Shown here piece after piece: positions 35,210 to 42,522 of a stretch of 64,000 nt of DNA (positions are counted from its first letter, which is position 1; each line of letters starts with the position of its first letter). This DNA comes from Nocardioides sp. zg-1228 (GTDB lineage Bacteria > Actinomycetota > Actinomycetes > Propionibacteriales > Nocardioidaceae): the NCBI RefSeq assembly GCF_017086465.1, contig NZ_CP070961.1:372001-436000 (forward strand), written 5' to 3'. The notes beneath the pieces were generated by a model. It did not search any database, was not told where the DNA came from, and was given only the letters and a program-made list of their open reading frames with translations. The position numbers and the translations under genes are program-made.

Positions 35210-36894
35210 GCCGCGATCGCGCGCCGGTGGCGCGGCGGCTCGTGCGGCTCGTCGCCGTGCTCCTCACCGGGCTCGTCGTCGCCCTCACGGTCGGCACGGG
35301 CGCTCCCGCGAGCGCCCACGCCGACCTGGTGAGCACCGACCCCGCCGAGGGGGCCGTGCTCGACGCCGCCCCCGAGCAGATGGCGTTCACGTTCACCGAG
35401 GCGGTCGCCGGGGTCGCCGACGGGGTCCAGGTCTTCGACGCCGTCGGCGGCGTGGTGCCCTCGTCCTCGGCCGTCAAGGGCAAGGTGCTCACGGTCGGCC
35501 TCGACCAGGAGGTCGGCGACGGCACCTACGTGGTGGTCTGGCGGGTCATCTCCGAGGACGGCCACCCCGTCAGCGGGTCGCTGAGCTTCTCGATCGGCGC
35601 GGCGAGCGAGACGGTGCAGGTGCCACCGGCCGCCGCCACCCCCACCGACGACGTGCCGTGGACCCTCACGGCCGCGCGGTGGCTCGGCTACGTCGGCCTG
35701 CTGTTGTGCGTCGGGCTGGCGTGGTTCGTCGCGGCGGTGCTGCCTGCCGCCGACGACGACACGCGGGCACGCCGACGACTGGTCCGGGTGCTGCGCGTCG
35801 CCGCGCCGCTCACGGCGGTGGCGTGGCTGGTCGGGCTCCCGCTCACCGCCCTCTACCAGTCCGGCGGCGGCGCCGACTCGCTGATGCAGTCCGCGGCGTG
35901 GTCGACGATGGCGAGCACCGAGTACGTGGTCGCGGCCTGCGTGGCGCTGGGCGTGCTGCTCGCGACCCTGATGGTAGGCACCGCCGGGCCCGGTCGCACG
36001 CGCGGGCGGGTCGCGCTGGCGGCCGCCGTCGTGGCCGCCTGCGCGCCGGCACTGACCGGGCACACCCGGGCGGCCTCGCCCGAGGCGCTCGTGGTGGGCG
36101 TCGACATGCTGCACCTGCTCGCCGGCAGCGTGTGGCTCGGCGGGCTGGTCGCCCTGGTGCTGGTGCTGCCCGTGCTCGCCGGGCGTGGCCCGGTCGCGGC
36201 CGACGTGCTCGCCAGGTTCTCGACGGTCGCCGCAGGCGTGCTGGCCGTCCTCGTCGTCTCCGGCACGGTGCTGGCCTGGCGGATCATGGGGTCGCTCACC
36301 GCGCTGTTCGACACCGGCTACGGCCGACTGCTGGCGATCAAGATCGGCGTGGCCCTGCTCGTGGTCGCCATCGCCGGGTGGAACAGGTACGCCGTGCTGC
36401 CGCGGGTGCGCGCCGCGGGTCCGTCGGACGACCTGGGCTCCGGCGCCCGCCTCGTGGTCCGGGCCGCCGCGACCGAGGCCGTCCTCCTCGTCGTGCTGCT
36501 GCTGGTGACCGGGATGCTGGTCGACCGCAACCCGGAGGCCGATCGAGGCGCCGACTCCGCCGGGGCCGCGGAGCCGGGCGTGCAGACCGGCATGCTCGGC
36601 GAGCACGCGGTCGAGGTCACCCTCGACCCGCTCGCCACAGGGGCCAACACCGTGTCGGTGTCGACGCGCGACGCCGCAGGCGAGCCCTTCGAGGGCTTCG
36701 ACGCACCAAGGATCCGCGTCGAGTCCGACGACATCGACCTCGGTGAGATCGCCCTCGAGTCGATCGCACCGGGGGAGTACGCCGGCGACGTGGTGCTGCC
36801 GGCGCCGGGCACCTGGCGGGTGCAGATGTCGTTGCGGGTGAGCGAGTTCGACAACCCCGTGCAGACGTTCGCCTTCAGCGTCGGCGACGGGTGA
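35206..36894 (+). CDS. CopC-CopD fusion copper-binding and transport protein
   Basis: A membrane copper-handling protein of 562 residues. The signal peptide ends APASA, giving a mature protein beginning His-Ala-Asp, and the later SEDGHPV supplies further ligands. N-terminal His plus the D/H pair is the Cu(II) site of CopC. Residues about 38-135 are the CopC domain. From about 150 to 460 some eight helices form a CopD domain with internal His residues (GHTRA and DMLHLLAG), and an extracellular C-terminal beta-rich domain follows. YcnJ-type fusions are linked to copper import. It lies between kdgK and an IclR gene, next to genes for secreted copper proteins, suggesting supply of copper to them. 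GTG at 35206 was chosen over an upstream GTG. Confidence 0.87.
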   Translation: MSRDRAPVARRLVRLVAVLLTGLVVALTVGTGAPASAHADLVSTDPAEGAVLDAAPEQMAFTFTEAVAGVADGVQVFDAVGGVVPSSSAVKGKVLTVGLDQEVGDGTYVVVWRVISEDGHPVSGSLSFSIGAASETVQVPPAAATPTDDVPWTLTAARWLGYVGLLLCVGLAWFVAAVLPAADDDTRARRRLVRVLRVAAPLTAVAWLVGLPLTALYQSGGGADSLMQSAAWSTMASTEYVVAACVALGVLLATLMVGTAGPGRTRGRVALAAAVVAACAPALTGHTRAASPEALVVGVDMLHLLAGSVWLGGLVALVLVLPVLAGRGPVAADVLARFSTVAAGVLAVLVVSGTVLAWRIMGSLTALFDTGYGRLLAIKIGVALLVVAIAGWNRYAVLPRVRAAGPSDDLGSGARLVVRAAATEAVLLVVLLLVTGMLVDRNPEADRGADSAGAAEPGVQTGMLGEHAVEVTLDPLATGANTVSVSTRDAAGEPFEGFDAPRIRVESDDIDLGEIALESIAPGEYAGDVVLPAPGTWRVQMSLRVSEFDNPVQTFAFSVGDG

Positions 36895-36905
36895 TCGGTG
36901 CCGCG

Positions 36906-37697
36906 ATGACCAGCAACGACGACCGGCCCGGCGTGACGGGCGGTGTCCCCGTCAAGTCCGCCGCCCGCGTCCTCGACCTGCTCGAGGACATCGCGGCGCA
37001 CGGCCCGGCCACCCGGGCGGAGCTGTCGCTGCGGATGGGCATCCCCAAGAGCAGCATGCACGCGGTGCTGAGGACGATGACCGAGCGCGGCTGGCTCGAG
37101 CTCGACCACGCCCGGGGCGCCTATCGCCTCGGGTTCGGCTCGATGGCGGTGAGCGCGGCCCACGTCGAGGACGACCCCGTGATCGCCCGCGCCGCGCCGA
37201 TCCTCGACCGGCTGGCGGCCGCGACCGGGGAGACGGTGCACCTCGGCCGGCTGCACGGCTCCCACGTGGTCTTCCTCGACAAGCGCGAGTCGGCCCGCCC
37301 GGTGCCGATGGCCTCGGCCGTCGGGCGGCGGATGCCGGCCTGGTCCACGTCGCTCGGCCGGGCGGTCCTGGCCACCCGGCCCGTGGCGGTGCGCGAGGCA
37401 CTGGTGCCGGGGGCGATCACCAGGATGACCCAGCACACCCGCACCGACCGCGCGGCCGTGCTGGCCGCGATCGAGCAGGCGTCCGTCCGCGGCTACGCGG
37501 TGGAGAGCCAGGAGGTGTGTCCGGGCATCCGGTGCTTCGCCGTGGCGGTCGGGGCGCTGGTGCCGGCCGGCGCCCCGGTCCACGCGGTCAGCGTGGCCGT
37601 GCCGCTCGCTCGCCTCGACCGGTCCCGCGAGGCCCGCGTCGTGAGGTCGCTGCTCGAGCTCGGCCCCCGGGCGGCCGGCCGCGCACCCTCGGTCTAG
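36906..37697 (+). CDS. IclR-family transcriptional regulator, second copy
   Basis: A 263-residue paralogue of the regulator at 24422-25219. It shows the same winged-helix phrases (VKSAARVLDLLEDIA, LRMGIPKSSMHAVLRTMTERGW) and the same effector-domain landmarks (ETVHLGRL, RRMPAWSTSLGRA, CPGIRCFAVAV). It starts 11 bases after the copper-gene stop and lies directly upstream of the first secreted-protein gene, whose promoter carries two copies of the 16-bp box. It is therefore the prime candidate for controlling the three secreted-protein genes. The near-identical recognition helix predicts cross-talk with its paralogue. Confidence 0.88.
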   Translation: MTSNDDRPGVTGGVPVKSAARVLDLLEDIAAHGPATRAELSLRMGIPKSSMHAVLRTMTERGWLELDHARGAYRLGFGSMAVSAAHVEDDPVIARAAPILDRLAAATGETVHLGRLHGSHVVFLDKRESARPVPMASAVGRRMPAWSTSLGRAVLATRPVAVREALVPGAITRMTQHTRTDRAAVLAAIEQASVRGYAVESQEVCPGIRCFAVAVGALVPAGAPVHAVSVAVPLARLDRSREARVVRSLLELGPRAAGRAPSV

Positions 37698-37703
37698 ACG
37701 GCG

Positions 37704-37749
37704 GTGCACATACGTGGACAGAGAGTCCTTCTGGTTCACCAGTCTGGAT
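37704..37749. promoter_or_regulatory. Pair of 16-bp IclR-type boxes
   Basis: GTGCACATACGTGGAC (37704-37719) and GTTCACCAGTCTGGAT (37734-37749) start exactly 30 bp apart, three helical turns. The second box ends 7 bp before TTGACT. The same spacing is repeated at two other promoters in the window. Confidence 0.8.
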
Positions 37750-37756
37750 CGACTTC

Positions 37757-37785
37757 TTGACTCTGTGTGACCACGGTCATACGGT
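37757..37785 (+). promoter_or_regulatory. Promoter of the first secreted-protein gene, Crp-like spacer motif
   Basis: TTGACT and TACGGT are 17 bp apart. The spacer and -10 hold TGTGACCACGGTCATA (37766-37781), a near match to TGTGA-N6-TCACA. The promoter resembles the one at 42429-42457 almost base for base. Confidence 0.75.
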
Positions 37786-37866
37786 CAGCCCACACGTCGA
37801 GCGCCGGCACCCCCTGCCTCCCTGGCACGCCTGCCCTCGCGCCGAGCCCAACCCGAGGGATCCGTG

Positions 37867-40800
37867 ATGAAGCTTCTCCGCAGGTCTGCCCACCCCGGCC
37901 CGCTCCGGGCCATCCGCCGCCCGGCGACCGCCGCCCTCGCCGCGCTGGGCCTGGTGGCCGGCCTCGGCAGCGTCACCGCCTCGCCCGCCGCGGCGGCTGC
38001 CGCGCCCGGTGACGACGTCGCCGCCTGGGTAGAGGTCGAGGACGGCGTGATCAGCGGCGGCCCCGCCTACAACTCCGGCGACCACGGCAACTTCTCGGGC
38101 GAGGGGTCCTACACGTTCCGCGAGAGCGGGATGGCCTCCGCGATGACGGTGACCGTGCCCGAGGCGGGCGTCTACCCCGTCCACGTGCGCTACGCCGCCG
38201 GGCCGCTCAGCGCCGCCGAGAACGTCACGCGCTCGATGGGGCTGCGCACCAACGGCACCCGTCAGCAGCTCGCGTTCCCGATGACCAGCCTCCAGGACTG
38301 GGAGGCCTGGGACTTCGTGTCGACCGAGGTGACCCTCGACGCGGGTGCCAACACGCTGGCGCTGGAGTGCGACCGGTCGGTGGACTTCTGCCGGCTCAAC
38401 TTCGACGCCATCCAGGTCGGCGGCACCACTCCTGACCCCTGCGCGGGGACCCCCGTCCGTCCCGGCTACCGCGCGCTCTTCGATGGCACCTTCGCGTCGT
38501 TCGACGGCTGGCGCAAGGCCGGCTCCGGCGGCTTCGGGCGCCAGACCGACTGCACGATCCGCACCATCCGCGGTCGTGGCGCGGAGTGGTTCACCACCCA
38601 GCAGTCCGCGCCCTACACGCTCAGGCTCGACTGGCGACGCGACGGCGCGGACGACGAGTCGAGCGTCTACCTCGCCTCCACGAGCCGGACCGGCGCCGAC
38701 CCGGTCGGCGGCGTCAGGATCCCCATCGGCACCGACACCGGTGCGATCGTGCCGACGGGCGGCACGGCGCAGACCCCGGACCAGGACGCCGTCGCAGCCG
38801 CGGAGCGTCCGGCTGGCGAGTGGAACTCCTACCTCGTGCAGCTCACCGGCTCGCAGGTCCGCGTCTTCCTCAACGGCACCCTGGTCAACACCTACGCCAG
38901 CGCGCAGCCCCTGGCCACCAACGGGTTCATCGGGCTGGAGAACCGGGGCGCGTCCCACGCGGTCGACTTCCGTGGCATCGAGATCAAGGACGGCGTGGCG
39001 CCCGACGCCAGCACGTCCGAGGTGCCGGTGCACTACGAGTTCGAGGAGCAGGCAGGCGGCACCGCGGCCAACACCGGCACCGATGCGTCCGTGGGGGCGG
39101 CCACGCTGGTCGGCGCCACCGGGTGGGCGCCCGACGGCGTGCACGGCGGGGCGCTCGACCTGCCGGGCGGTCCCAACGCCAACACCGCCGACCTGCCCGA
39201 CAACCTCCTGCAGGGGGCCAGCGACTTCACCACCTCGTTCTGGGTGCGCCCCGACACCATGGGCAACTGGATCAACCTGTTCCACATCGGTGACGGGCTC
39301 GGCAACGCCGGCAGCTTCTTCCAGATCCAGATGCGCACCGAGAACGGCGACCGCGGCATCGCAGCGACCTTCAAGGCGAAGGGCTCGAACCTGCAGGAGC
39401 GCGTCCAGGCGCCCGACGAGGTCGACGTCGTGGCGGGCCGGTGGAACCACGTCGTCTTCACCCGCTCCGGCGCGAGCGGGACGCTCTACCTCGACGGCGA
39501 GGTGGTCGCGAGCAGCAACGACCTGACGATCGACATGGGCGACGTCGGGCCCACGGCCAACAACTGGCTGGGGCGCAACGGCTACGTCGACGACCCGTCG
39601 TTCGACGGGCTGATGGACGACGTGCGGCTCTACGAGGCGGCGCTGAGCGCCGACGAGGTGAGCGCGATCCACGCCGAGGGCACCGCCCTGCGCACCGAGG
39701 TCGCCCTGACGGTCGACCCCGCCTCGCCCTCCGTCGTCGACGAGCCGGTCACGGTCTCGGCGACGGTGAGCGACGAGAACGACGACGCGGCCGAGGGGCA
39801 GGCCTCGCTGTGGGTCGACGGAGCGCTCGTCGGCGACCCCGTCGAGGTGTCGGAGGGTGCGGTGGCGTTCCCCGCGCTGGCCCTGGCCCGCGGCTCCCAC
39901 CAGGTGCAGGTCCGGTTCGCCGGCGACGCGGGCTGGCGCGACTCCCGTGCCACGACGACGCACGTCGTGCGGCGGCCGGTCGACGACCCCGACGCCCCGA
40001 TCCACTACACCTTCAACGAGGGCAGCGGGTCGACGGCGGCCAACTACGGCACCGACACCACCGTGGGCCCGGCGACGCTGGTCGGAGCGACCACGTGGGC
40101 CGAGGGCAGGTACGACGACGGCGTCTCCCTGCCCGGCGGCCCCGCCGGACCGGTGACCGGCTCGAGCCACGTCGAGCTCCCCGACGACATCACCGCGGGC
40201 ATGGACGAGGAGATCACCGTCTCGACGTGGATCAAGCCGACCACCCTGCCCAGCTGGACCACGCACGTCCAGCTCGGCAAGAGCACCCAGGAGTTCTTCC
40301 TCCTGCAGTCGTCGGTCATCAACGGTGACCGGGGCTTCGCGGCCACGCTGCGCGTCGACGACGGCGAGCAGTACCGCATCATGCTGCCCGGCGACTCCGA
40401 CCTGCCGCTCGGCGAGTGGACCCACGTCGTGGTGACCCTCGGCCCGTCGCCCACGGGCGGAGGCACCACTGGCCGGATCTACCTCGACGGCGTGCTCGTC
40501 GACGCGGCCACCCGCCACAACATCCCCGTCGACATCGGTGACGTGGGCGAGGGCGGGACGACGGCCAACTTCATCGGCAACACCAGCTGGAACGACCCCC
40601 GTCCGGGCGGGACGGTCGACGACTTCCGCCTCTACGGGTACGAGCTGAGCGCCGAGGAGGTCGCCACCCTCCACGCCGCCGAGCCGCCCAACGCGGCGCC
40701 GGTCGCGGTGGCGGACTCCTACTCCACCGGGGCCGACCAGGTCCTCACCGTGGACGCGCCCGGCGTCCTGGGCAACGACACCGATCCCGACTGGAACGAC

Positions 40801-41877
40801 GTCACCGCGACCGGGCTCACCCAGCCGGCCCACGGAACGGTCGACCTGGCCGGGGACGGCTCGTTCGCCTACACCCCGAGCGACGGGTTCGCCGGCACCG
40901 ACACCTTCACCTACCGGGCCAGCGACGGCGTCGCCGGCTCGGAGCCGACGACGGTGACCATCAGGGTCAACGCGGCCCCGGTCGCGGAGCCCGACGCGTT
41001 CGACGCGGTGGAGGGTGCGCCGTTGGTGCTGGCGGCACCGGGCGTGCTGGGCAACGACTCCGACGCGGACGGGCAGGAGCTGACGGCCGTCGACGCGACG
41101 CCGCCCGCCCACGGCACACTCGAGCTCGCCGAGGACGGCTCGCTCGTCTACACCCCCCGAGCCGGGTTCTCCGGCACCGACCTCTTCACCTACCGGGCCA
41201 GCGACGGCGAGGACCTGTCGGCGCCTGCCACGGTGGTCGTCACGGTGTCGCCTGCGACCGGCGGCGAACCGGGCCTGCCCGACGACGGGCTGACCACCAC
41301 GGCCCTCGCGGGGGCGGCGCTGCCGGTGACCTACGGCGCGAGCGGTGCGGTGTCGCTCACCCTCTCCCCGCAGTCGGCCACCGGCCTGGTCGAGGTGCGG
41401 CGCGGCGGCCACGTGCTCGCGACGGGCGCCGTCACGGGTGGGCAGGCCATGGTGCTGCTGCCGCAGCGCTCCCTCCCGGTGGGGCAGCACGCCCTGACGC
41501 TGCACTACGGCGGCGACGCGAAGCACCGTGCGTCCACGGGAGAGGTCACCGTGCTGGTGGAGGCGGCGCCGACCACCACGGTGGCGTCGCGGACGCTCGT
41601 GAAGGTGCGGCCCACGCGGCTGAGGTGGAAGCAGGACTTCCGCGTCGTCGTGCAGGTCGGCTCGGTGCTGGGCGAGGCCGGGCCGCCGACCGGCACCGTG
41701 AAGGTGCGCATCGACGGTCGCCGGGTGGCGGTGGGCCGGCTCGACGACGAGGGGCGCTACGTCGTGAGGATCCGGCGCAACCTCAACGTCGGGCGGCACA
41801 TGGTGGCGGTCACCTACAGCGGTGACGCCGCCACCGAGTGGAGCAGGGACCGGCAGCGGATCCGGGTCGTGCGCTGA
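37867..41877 (+). CDS. Secreted multidomain protein: CBM-like, DUF1080-like, two LamG, Ig-like repeats
   Basis: An exported 1336-residue protein with a signal peptide ending near SPAAAAAA (about 45). The order is a CBM6/35-like beta-sandwich (about 50-190), a DUF1080-like 3-keto-disaccharide-hydrolase/LamG-fold domain (about 195-380, GYRALFDGTFASFDGWRKAG) and LamG domain 1 (about 385-605). An Ig-like linker, LamG domain 2 (about 715-945), two cadherin/Big_9-like repeats (GVLGNDTD and GVLGNDSD) and a C-terminal Ig-like domain follow. There is no sortase motif or obvious C-terminal membrane anchor. Catalysis by the DUF1080-like part is uncertain. The second ATG, 6 bases after GAGGGA, was chosen. 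Its promoter and C-terminal half parallel the gene at 42523, so the two are paralogues. Confidence 0.88.
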   Translation: MKLLRRSAHPGPLRAIRRPATAALAALGLVAGLGSVTASPAAAAAAPGDDVAAWVEVEDGVISGGPAYNSGDHGNFSGEGSYTFRESGMASAMTVTVPEAGVYPVHVRYAAGPLSAAENVTRSMGLRTNGTRQQLAFPMTSLQDWEAWDFVSTEVTLDAGANTLALECDRSVDFCRLNFDAIQVGGTTPDPCAGTPVRPGYRALFDGTFASFDGWRKAGSGGFGRQTDCTIRTIRGRGAEWFTTQQSAPYTLRLDWRRDGADDESSVYLASTSRTGADPVGGVRIPIGTDTGAIVPTGGTAQTPDQDAVAAAERPAGEWNSYLVQLTGSQVRVFLNGTLVNTYASAQPLATNGFIGLENRGASHAVDFRGIEIKDGVAPDASTSEVPVHYEFEEQAGGTAANTGTDASVGAATLVGATGWAPDGVHGGALDLPGGPNANTADLPDNLLQGASDFTTSFWVRPDTMGNWINLFHIGDGLGNAGSFFQIQMRTENGDRGIAATFKAKGSNLQERVQAPDEVDVVAGRWNHVVFTRSGASGTLYLDGEVVASSNDLTIDMGDVGPTANNWLGRNGYVDDPSFDGLMDDVRLYEAALSADEVSAIHAEGTALRTEVALTVDPASPSVVDEPVTVSATVSDENDDAAEGQASLWVDGALVGDPVEVSEGAVAFPALALARGSHQVQVRFAGDAGWRDSRATTTHVVRRPVDDPDAPIHYTFNEGSGSTAANYGTDTTVGPATLVGATTWAEGRYDDGVSLPGGPAGPVTGSSHVELPDDITAGMDEEITVSTWIKPTTLPSWTTHVQLGKSTQEFFLLQSSVINGDRGFAATLRVDDGEQYRIMLPGDSDLPLGEWTHVVVTLGPSPTGGGTTGRIYLDGVLVDAATRHNIPVDIGDVGEGGTTANFIGNTSWNDPRPGGTVDDFRLYGYELSAEEVATLHAAEPPNAAPVAVADSYSTGADQVLTVDAPGVLGNDTDPDWNDVTATGLTQPAHGTVDLAGDGSFAYTPSDGFAGTDTFTYRASDGVAGSEPTTVTIRVNAAPVAEPDAFDAVEGAPLVLAAPGVLGNDSDADGQELTAVDATPPAHGTLELAEDGSLVYTPRAGFSGTDLFTYRASDGEDLSAPATVVVTVSPATGGEPGLPDDGLTTTALAGAALPVTYGASGAVSLTLSPQSATGLVEVRRGGHVLATGAVTGGQAMVLLPQRSLPVGQHALTLHYGGDAKHRASTGEVTVLVEAAPTTTVASRTLVKVRPTRLRWKQDFRVVVQVGSVLGEAGPPTGTVKVRIDGRRVAVGRLDDEGRYVVRIRRNLNVGRHMVAVTYSGDAATEWSRDRQRIRVVR

Positions 41878-41900
41878 CCCGCGCCGACACCGCGCGCAGC

Positions 41901-41936
41901 GAGGGGCCCCGCCGGAGTGATCCGGCGGGGCCCCTC
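41901..41936. terminator. Strong bidirectional hairpin terminator
   Basis: A perfect 16-bp stem begins GAGGGGCCCCGCC and closes on a GTGA loop. It lies between the convergent secreted-protein gene and the tautomerase gene, so it probably serves both. Confidence 0.85.
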
Positions 41937-41977
41937 GTCGCGTCGTGGGCGTCCTCGAGCGGGAGGCCGGGTGCGGC

Positions 41978-42205
41978 TCAGCCCCTGTCGTCGAGGGCGG
42001 CCACCACCCCGGCTCGCGACTGGTCCTCGCTCGCCAGCACGCCGCCGTTGGCGACGGTGTCGGGGGTGATCTCGCTGAAGACCATGCGGACGTCCTGGCG
42101 GCGTGCGCCGAGGATCTCCACCGCGCTGTCGGCGACGGCCTCGGCGAAGGCGCGGCGCTGCTCGACGGTGCGGCCGCGCAGCAGCTCGACGGTGATGTTG
42201 GGCAT
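41978..42205 (-). CDS. 4-oxalocrotonate tautomerase-family protein
   Basis: A 75-residue tautomerase. Pro 2, directly after the initiator Met (MPNITVELLRGRT), is the catalytic base of the family once Met is removed. The remaining sequence (VEQRRAFAEAVADSAVEILGARRQDVRMVFSEITPD) matches the fold, with Arg residues near the expected substrate site. AAGGAA lies 5-6 bases upstream of the ATG. It is divergent from the ThuA-oxidase gene and shares its regulatory region. It could isomerise enol or keto sugar-acid intermediates; the substrate is unknown. Confidence 0.85.
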   Translation of the reverse strand: MPNITVELLRGRTVEQRRAFAEAVADSAVEILGARRQDVRMVFSEITPDTVANGGVLASEDQSRAGVVAALDDRG

Positions 42206-42375
42206 GAGGGTTCCTTCGATCGGGACGCCTGCGAGGGCAGGACGACGGACAGGCGGGTCGGGAATGTGAACAGATGTCAGCATATGGAACTCGGAACGGG
42301 GGGCACAACCGTCGTTCCGAGGGGCGGGCGCCGCCCGCCCGCCCGACGCCCGCCCGAGCCCCACGAGGCGCGGTC

Positions 42376-42421
42376 GTCCACGTACGTGGACAAGTGGTCC
42401 AGATCGTCCAGAATCGTGGAC
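42376..42421. promoter_or_regulatory. Pair of 16-bp IclR-type boxes, one a perfect palindrome
   Basis: GTCCACGTACGTGGAC (42376-42391) is a perfect 16-bp palindrome. GTCCAGAATCGTGGAC (42406-42421) follows exactly 30 bp downstream and ends 7 bp before TTGACT. This is the best consensus copy in the window. Confidence 0.85.
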
Positions 42422-42428
42422 CAGTTTC

Positions 42429-42457
42429 TTGACTCTGTGTGATGACGGTCATACGTT
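42429..42457 (+). promoter_or_regulatory. Promoter of the ThuA-oxidase gene, Crp-like spacer motif
   Basis: TTGACT and TACGTT are 17 bp apart. TGTGATGACGGTCATA (42438-42453) sits in the spacer and overlaps the -10. The leader downstream ends GAGGGATCC just before an ATGAAGCTTC start, as at 37855-37876, so promoter and leader were duplicated with the gene. Confidence 0.78.
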
Positions 42458-42522
42458 CGGCCCACGAGTGCCGGCGACAGCCACGCCCTCGAGTCATCCG
42501 AGCCAAGCCGAGGGATCCCGAG

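Noticed and set aside
42439..42522. Upstream in-frame start for the oxidase gene
   Set aside because: It lies within the -35/-10 region, and the extra residues disrupt the signal peptide. The later ATG has GAGGGA and matches the paralogue.
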